A stretch of 64,000 nucleotides of DNA from Planctomycetota bacterium (GTDB lineage Bacteria; Planctomycetota; PLA2). The stretch's first letter is position 1; each line of letters opens with the position of its first letter. Below, in pieces: positions 59,693 to 64,000 of this stretch. The stretch spans positions 1-64,000 of the forward strand of contig JAJFFF010000001.1 of the NCBI GenBank assembly GCA_021776785.1, given 5' to 3'. The notes under the pieces are model-generated. The model saw nothing but the letters and a program-made list of their open reading frames with translations, did no database searches and had not been told where the DNA came from. The translations under genes and the position numbers were made by a program.

Positions 59693-60616
59693 ATGCCTAT
59701 TGCGATGCGGATTACCCTTTTATTGGCCCTTTTGGCCACGTTCAGCCTCGGCCAGGACCCGTCCGAGGACACGCCGTCTAAGTCGAACAACGACAAGGCG
59801 CCGAAAGAAGGCGACGCGGCGGCAAAGCCGAACGGCAAGAACGCTTCGGCGAAGCCGGAGTCCGCGCCGGAGAAGGGCGAGCGCGTCGTGAAGGTGAAGA
59901 AAAAGGACCAAGTCAAAGTTCTTCGCCCCGACGAGGTTCCGCAGGAGCTTGCGCGCTTGAAGTCCAAAGCGGACATCAAAGCGGAGATCACGGTGAAGCC
60001 GCATCACGGCAAGCCGGCCATCTTCAAGGGCGTTATTCGCAACGGCAAGTTGATCGAGCGCTTCGTGGGTCGCAACTTCGTCGCGCTGAAGTCGATCAAA
60101 GCGAATCGCTCCGGCGTGCGCTTGTGGTGGATCGGCGGTTCGGATGGTTGGATGTTTTTCCGCTACTCGAACATCTTGTCGATTTCGATCACGGGTAAGC
60201 TCACCGCGAAAGAGCGCGCGGAAATCCTGCGTCGTTTGGAAGCAGCGCGTCAGGGCAAAACGATCGAGGAAAACAAGCCCAAGGTCAAGCCGACCGAGGA
60301 TCTCGACGCGCAGCTGGCGAAGCTGACGAAAGTGCAGTTGGCGGCGTACCTCTTGAAGACGTTCCCGGCGAAAGAAGGCTGGGATCGCAAGCGGTACCGC
60401 GCCCTTAAGCGCAAGCAGGTGATCGATAATATCGCTCTGAAGCGTGACGAAGGCTTGTTCGTGCGATACTTCCGGGACCTCATCAAAGCGCGTCTCAAGC
60501 AGCTTGAGAATGCGCCCAGCAACAAGACCGAAATTGAGCCCGGATCCGACAACACCGCCGAGACCGATAAGTCGCCGTCCCGCGATAAGGACGCGCCTGT
60601 ATCGAGCGGCGGTTAG
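59693..60616 (+). CDS. Exported basic protein (hypothetical)
   Basis: 307 residues. Signal peptide (MRITLLLALLATFSLG), then a Lys/Glu/Asp/Pro-rich linker to about 85, a beta-rich domain ('IKAEITVKPHHGKPAIFKGVIRNGKLIERFVGRNFVALKSIKANRSGVRLWWIGGSDGWMFFRYSNILSISI') and a C-terminal lysine-rich helical region. GGAG lies before ATG 59693; ATG 59705 is an alternative. No known family. Overlaps the start of lpxK. Confidence 0.65.
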   Translation: MPIAMRITLLLALLATFSLGQDPSEDTPSKSNNDKAPKEGDAAAKPNGKNASAKPESAPEKGERVVKVKKKDQVKVLRPDEVPQELARLKSKADIKAEITVKPHHGKPAIFKGVIRNGKLIERFVGRNFVALKSIKANRSGVRLWWIGGSDGWMFFRYSNILSISITGKLTAKERAEILRRLEAARQGKTIEENKPKVKPTEDLDAQLAKLTKVQLAAYLLKTFPAKEGWDRKRYRALKRKQVIDNIALKRDEGLFVRYFRDLIKARLKQLENAPSNKTEIEPGSDNTAETDKSPSRDKDAPVSSGG

Positions 60617-61508
60617 TCCGCTTTCGTTTCTCTACGCATGCGGCGCGCGTCGCCGCGCTCAACGGTGGGCGCGGGACGCGCGCCGCTTGCCGTTTCCCGT
60701 GGTGTCCGTGGGCAACCTCACATTCGGCGGCACCGGCAAGACTCCGTTCGTCGTGCACGTTTGCCGCGCGCTGATCGCCCGCGGCAAACGCCCCGCCATC
60801 TTGAGCCGCGGCTACGGCAACAACGACGAAGGACGTGTGCTTGCGCGTTGGTTGCCCGACGTGCCGCAGGGCATCAACCCGGATCGCTTTGCCGGAGGGC
60901 AGGCACTCTCGGGGCAAGCCGACTGCTTTGTCTTAGACGACGGCTTTCAGCACATGCCGCTGGCACGTGAACTGGATGTCGTGTTGATCGACGCGACGCG
61001 GCCGTTCGGCGGGGGCCACTGTCCTCCGGGCGGCCGCTTGCGCGAACCGCTGCAGGCGCTTGAGCGTGCGGGCCTCGTCGTCATCACGCGCGCGGACCTC
61101 GTTTCTAGAGACGAGCTCGGCGCCGTGATGCGCAAGGTGCGCGAGTACGCGATCGCGCCCGTGGCGACAGGGCGATTTCGACCGACCGTTCCGACCTCGC
61201 TTGTAGGGCTCGACGTCACGGTTGCGTGCGGGATCGGCAACCCGCGGGCGTTCGTTGCGACCGTTGAGCAGCTCGGGGCGCGCGTTATCGACACGCGATT
61301 TTTTCGCGACCACCATGCATTCGATGCCAGGGACGCGCGGCAGTTGGCGGCGCGTGCGGGCCCGGTCGTCGTCACCGAAAAAGACGCCGTGAAGCTGGAG
61401 CCGATTTGGCCCAAGGACGGCGCACCGTTGCATGTTGTGCGCATTGAGTTCGAAGCCATGGACGGAGCGGCCGACATCGCGGCCGCCTGGGACACGTTTT
61501 GCGCGTAG
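60510..61508 (+). CDS. lpxK: Tetraacyldisaccharide 4'-kinase LpxK
   Basis: About 332 residues. Walker A 'VVSVGNLTFGGTGKTPFVVHVCRALIARGKRPAILSRGYG', 'DCFVLDDGFQHMPLARELDVVLIDATRPFGGGHCPPGGRLREPL', 'RDHHAFDARDARQLAARAGPVVVTEKDAVKLEPIWP' are the family's motifs. It phosphorylates the lipid A disaccharide, so the cell makes an LPS-type outer membrane. No standard start codon precedes the natural N-terminus ('TRLYRAAVSPLSFLYA'). I give the ATG at 60510, which adds about 40 unrelated residues and overlaps the previous gene by 107 bases. A non-standard start in 60580-60620 is possible. Confidence 0.85.
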   Translation: MRPATRPKLSPDPTTPPRPISRRPAIRTRLYRAAVSPLSFLYACGARRRAQRWARDARRLPFPVVSVGNLTFGGTGKTPFVVHVCRALIARGKRPAILSRGYGNNDEGRVLARWLPDVPQGINPDRFAGGQALSGQADCFVLDDGFQHMPLARELDVVLIDATRPFGGGHCPPGGRLREPLQALERAGLVVITRADLVSRDELGAVMRKVREYAIAPVATGRFRPTVPTSLVGLDVTVACGIGNPRAFVATVEQLGARVIDTRFFRDHHAFDARDARQLAARAGPVVVTEKDAVKLEPIWPKDGAPLHVVRIEFEAMDGAADIAAAWDTFCA

Positions 61509-62056
61509 CGCCGCGTTCGTGCGTACGCCGCGACGGTCGCCCGTTCGAGATCGGCTCCGCGGAGCCCCGCGATATCGGACGTTTGCTCGACCAGCTTGTT
61601 GTGGCGCGCACGACCGACCCCGCGGCGGACGTGCCGGACCCCGATGAGGTCTCCATCACGGTTCAAGCCGTGGCGTCGATGACGAGCGAACTTCTGGAGT
61701 CGTCCAACGGCGTGCTCTTGGTCGCACGGGCCGGCGACGACCTCCTCGGCTCGCTTTCGTTGCGCGGCGGTCGCTACCGCAAGACCAAGCACGTGGCCAA
61801 GTTGGGGATGCGCGTCGATCGTGGCGTGCGCCGGCAAGGGGTGGGGCGTGCGCTCGTCGAAGCCGCCTTAGATGTTGCCCAAGCGTGTCCGTTGCTCGAC
61901 ATCGTCACGTTGGAGGTGTTTTCGTCCAACGACGCCGCGCTCGCGCTCTACGAAGCGGCCGGATTTGTGGTCGAGGGTCGGCGCGCCGGGTTCGTGCGGC
62001 AAGATCACGGCGATGACGACGTGATTTTGATGTCGCGTCGCGTTGCTACGACTTGA
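61499..62056 (+). CDS. GNAT family N-acetyltransferase
   Basis: 185 residues. 'LLVARAGDDLLGSLSLRGG', the acetyl-CoA motif 'LGMRVDRGVRRQGVGRALVEAALDVAQ' (R/QxxGxG/A) and 'LEVFSSNDAALALYEAAGFVVEGRRAGFVR' are typical of the ribosomal or small-molecule acetyltransferase branch. TTG start overlapping the lpxK stop by 10 bases. Confidence 0.85.
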   Translation: MRVAPRSCVRRDGRPFEIGSAEPRDIGRLLDQLVVARTTDPAADVPDPDEVSITVQAVASMTSELLESSNGVLLVARAGDDLLGSLSLRGGRYRKTKHVAKLGMRVDRGVRRQGVGRALVEAALDVAQACPLLDIVTLEVFSSNDAALALYEAAGFVVEGRRAGFVRQDHGDDDVILMSRRVATT

Positions 62057-62777
62057 TCTTGGCGCGCGGGTTCGACCCCGCAGCTTCGTAGACGAACGTC
62101 TTGTTGCCTACGCTTTCGAGCGCTCGCTTTTGCGCCGCAATCGGACCGCGGTAAGGCGAACGTTTAAACAGGACGCGGCCCAGCGCGATGAGCGTCTTGC
62201 GCCACGGCGCACGCTCGAACACTTCGCGGAATTGGCGAAACGATGCCGCCAGCAGATCGTCGAACTCGTCGTCGGTCACGTGGCGCGCACGACGTCCGTG
62301 TTCTTTCAGGAACCGCAAGCCAAGCGTGTGCCGGTGCCACAACTCATCGGGCGACGCGTTGCGAAAGATCTGCAAGAACGAGCCATCCGCCAGATCGAGG
62401 CAGCCCGCACCAATGTCCATCGTCGTCGTGAGGCCGTGCGATGGGCCTTCCAGGATCGAAACGACGTCGCACACCGTGCGCGTCTGTTGGCCCGCGAGGA
62501 TGCGGTACGTCGCGGCGAACGCCGTCCCGTCGAGGCGCCGCATCGGCACCATGATGGCTGTTTGCGGGAGATGGACCGTGCGGGCCGGGCCGCTCCGGGC
62601 AAATCCAAGCGCCTCCAACGCCCGCACGTGCTCCCGCATGGCCGGGGGAATGACCCCTTCGTCGGCATCGTCAATCCGAACCGACGTGGGGAGCCCGGCT
62701 CGAATCGAATTCTTGAGCGCGAACATCACGAATCCCGCACAGCCGACGCTCGCTGCGGTCACCTCAATCCATGACAT
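62046..62777 (-). CDS. Membrane-anchored hypothetical protein (paralogue of next)
   Basis: 243 residues with one N-terminal hydrophobic segment. The middle 'RTVCDVVSILEGPSHGLTTTMDIGAGCLDLADGSFLQIFRNASPDELWHRH' and the end 'FDDLLAASFRQFREVFERAPWRKTLIALGRVLFKRSPYRG' are matched by the same layout in the upstream gene. No catalytic motif. It overlaps the 3' end of the GNAT gene by 11 bases and lies 30 bases after its paralogue on the same strand. Confidence 0.65.
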   Translation of the reverse strand: MSWIEVTAASVGCAGFVMFALKNSIRAGLPTSVRIDDADEGVIPPAMREHVRALEALGFARSGPARTVHLPQTAIMVPMRRLDGTAFAATYRILAGQQTRTVCDVVSILEGPSHGLTTTMDIGAGCLDLADGSFLQIFRNASPDELWHRHTLGLRFLKEHGRRARHVTDDEFDDLLAASFRQFREVFERAPWRKTLIALGRVLFKRSPYRGPIAAQKRALESVGNKTFVYEAAGSNPRAKIKS

Positions 62778-62807
62778 GGTCTCTCATCGACGTCGCGCCC
62801 TCCGGCG

Positions 62808-63563
62808 CTAAAGGGAGAGGCGTTGGACGAGTGACCCTTTGTTGGGCGTTTGACGCAAAACGAGTCGCGCCCAGAGCCGGACCCCTGTGCGCACGGGGTG
62901 TCGCACGTACAGCGAGCGAACGAGGTGATAGCTGCGGGCCAAAAGGATGCCCACTTGGTCCGTCGTGAGCGGCTCGAACTCCCACCCCAATCCGTCCATG
63001 GCGTCGATGTGCTCGTGTAGTAGCTCGGCGGGATTCGCGTCGGGAAGCACCTGCCGCGTGACTTGATGCGGGATGGGGTAGAGGTCGAGATCGAGCGCGG
63101 CGATCGTTTCGAGGAAGCGTGCCCCGCCGCGTTCCATCGACAGCACACCCGTAACCACACGTTGCTGACTGGCCGTTCGTGTCAACGTCGCCATCAACGC
63201 GCGCCGGGGATGCAAGTAGCAAAAGATGTGAATCGGAGGGGCGGCGTTTAAGACGACGGGCGTAGCCGGCGTAAGGCCTTGAATGCGCCACGCGGCGTCG
63301 AGCGCGCGCAGCTCCTGCGGCACTTCCGGATCGAGCGATGGCGTGACGATGGGTTGCTCCGGGAGGACGCGGGCGACCGCCATTCCCGTGAACGGCGTTA
63401 GGATCAAAGTGATCCCGAGCAAGGCCACCAAGAAGATGACCAAGTGCGTTGTGGCGAAGCCCAGCATCGCGGCCATCGACAATCCGGGGTACCGGATCGC
63501 TAAGTAGATGACGGTGACGGCAAAGAGCAGGCACAACACGACCGCACGCCGCTGCCAATTCAT
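62808..63563 (-). CDS. Membrane-anchored hypothetical protein (paralogue of previous)
   Basis: 251 residues, two N-terminal hydrophobic segments (8-23 and 31-58). Shared features with the downstream gene: 'VVTGVLSMERGGARFLETIAALDLDLYPIP...DANPAELLHEH', and the end 'ARSYHLVRSLYVRHPVRTGVRLWARLVLRQTPNKG'. A diverged tandem duplication. No known family. Confidence 0.65.
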   Translation of the reverse strand: MNWQRRAVVLCLLFAVTVIYLAIRYPGLSMAAMLGFATTHLVIFLVALLGITLILTPFTGMAVARVLPEQPIVTPSLDPEVPQELRALDAAWRIQGLTPATPVVLNAAPPIHIFCYLHPRRALMATLTRTASQQRVVTGVLSMERGGARFLETIAALDLDLYPIPHQVTRQVLPDANPAELLHEHIDAMDGLGWEFEPLTTDQVGILLARSYHLVRSLYVRHPVRTGVRLWARLVLRQTPNKGSLVQRLSL

Positions 63564-63641
63564 CCGCGCATCCTACCTGGGTCGCAGGGCGAAAGACTCC
63601 AACCTTCTCGCCCGCCGTCTCAACTCGGTACACTCGCCGTC

Positions 63642-64000
63642 ATGCCCCTTTCGATTCTCGAACACGACAGCGCCCTGCTGGCGGGAAACCCGTGCGGCGA
63701 CCCCGCGCGGCGCGAGCTCTGGGTCTACACACCGCCCGGCTACGAAGACGATCCGGCGCGGCGCTACCCGGTCCTTTGGTGCCTTGTGGGGTACTCCGGT
63801 ACCGGCGCCAACGCCGTGCAAGGCAACCGTTGGTCGCCCGGGCTTGCCGCGCGCCTCGATCGCATGATCGCGGAACGACGATGCGCGCCCGTGATCGTCG
63901 CGTTCCCCGATTGCTTTACGCGTTTTGGGGGCAGCCAGTATGTCAACTCCGCCGCGCAGGGGCCGTACGAAGACTACGTGTGCGATGAGCTCATTCCGTT
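63642..64000 (+). CDS. Esterase family protein (PF00756-type), 3' end outside window
   Basis: The first 119 residues are in the window. 'ARRELWVYTPPGYEDDPARRYPVLWCLVGYSGTG' and 'RCAPVIVAFPDCFTRFGGSQYVNSAAQGPYEDYVCDELIP' are the core signatures of the alpha/beta-hydrolase esterase D / putative esterase family. The catalytic Ser (GxSxG) would lie just beyond the window edge. No signal peptide at the start. Confidence 0.8.
   Translation, partial: MPLSILEHDSALLAGNPCGDPARRELWVYTPPGYEDDPARRYPVLWCLVGYSGTGANAVQGNRWSPGLAARLDRMIAERRCAPVIVAFPDCFTRFGGSQYVNSAAQGPYEDYVCDELIP

Noticed and set aside
1..64000. Mobile elements, prophage or genomic island
   Set aside because: No transposase, integrase, phage gene or attachment-site pair was seen, and the single tRNA has no duplicated 3' end in the window.

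Overview
The window is 64 kb of GC-rich bacterial DNA with about 50 genes, one tRNA and no rRNA, plasmid, phage or transposase genes. Several traits point to a Gram-negative-type bacterium, most plausibly a planctomycete or relative. There is an LpxK lipid A kinase. There are also many secreted or lipid-anchored proteins of unknown function, secreted HEAT plus von Willebrand A proteins, an FGE-sulfatase (SUMF1-like) protein, a leucine-rich-repeat protein and several large secreted zinc metallopeptidases. This assignment is an inference from gene content; no marker gene in the window settles it.

Layout. Positions 1-6012 hold a minus-strand block of exported proteins: a lipoprotein and two secreted zinc metallopeptidases, one with an extraordinary Cys-His repeat tail. 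From 6167 come a PilZ gene and a helix-hairpin-helix (DUF4332-like) gene, followed by an intergenic repeat cluster that ends at a strong terminator. Positions 7713-10112 hold a CorC/CNNM membrane protein and an exported protein, convergent with each other, and then tRNA-Ala(CGC). Positions 10535-15585 are a four-gene operon for a gliding-type ABC system (ATPase, permease, GldG-like, DUF4340). A thiolase (16360-17517) is followed by a second cluster of the same intergenic repeat. Positions 18169-21290 are a translationally coupled pair of secreted HEAT+VWA paralogues. A TlpA-like protein without its cysteines and an M50 protease lie next. Three large exported proteins follow (23105-29502), of which the first two are close paralogues; they resemble the protein at 155-1840.

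Positions 29618-36455 hold another zinc metallopeptidase coupled to a beta-propeller protein, small exported proteins, an LRR protein and a HEAT protein. Then come glutaryl-CoA dehydrogenase, SppA (37941-39812), a degenerate sigma-factor-like gene with a methyltransferase, and a c-di-GMP pair (GGDEF with HD-GYP). These are followed by a UshA-type nucleotidase, a secreted cationic protein built from 14 heptapeptides, and a GT2 glycosyltransferase. Positions 49316-50784 form a FlaG-like / FliA-like / FlgM-like mini-cluster. It is followed by a heterodimeric ABC exporter with one degenerate ATP site (50759-54306).

Positions 54761-56150 are a gene-poor stretch of 1.4 kb with strong hairpins and terminators on both strands, and may encode structured RNA. 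The right end has the SUMF1-like protein, a LysM protein, an exported basic protein, LpxK, a GNAT acetyltransferase, a pair of membrane-anchored paralogues and the start of an esterase that runs off the window.

The observations most worth a second look are the Cys-His hexapeptide metallopeptidase (1979-3208), the two-site composite intergenic repeat (7063-7360 and 17531-18000), the heptapeptide protein (46299-46994) and the possible RNA region (55063-55657).
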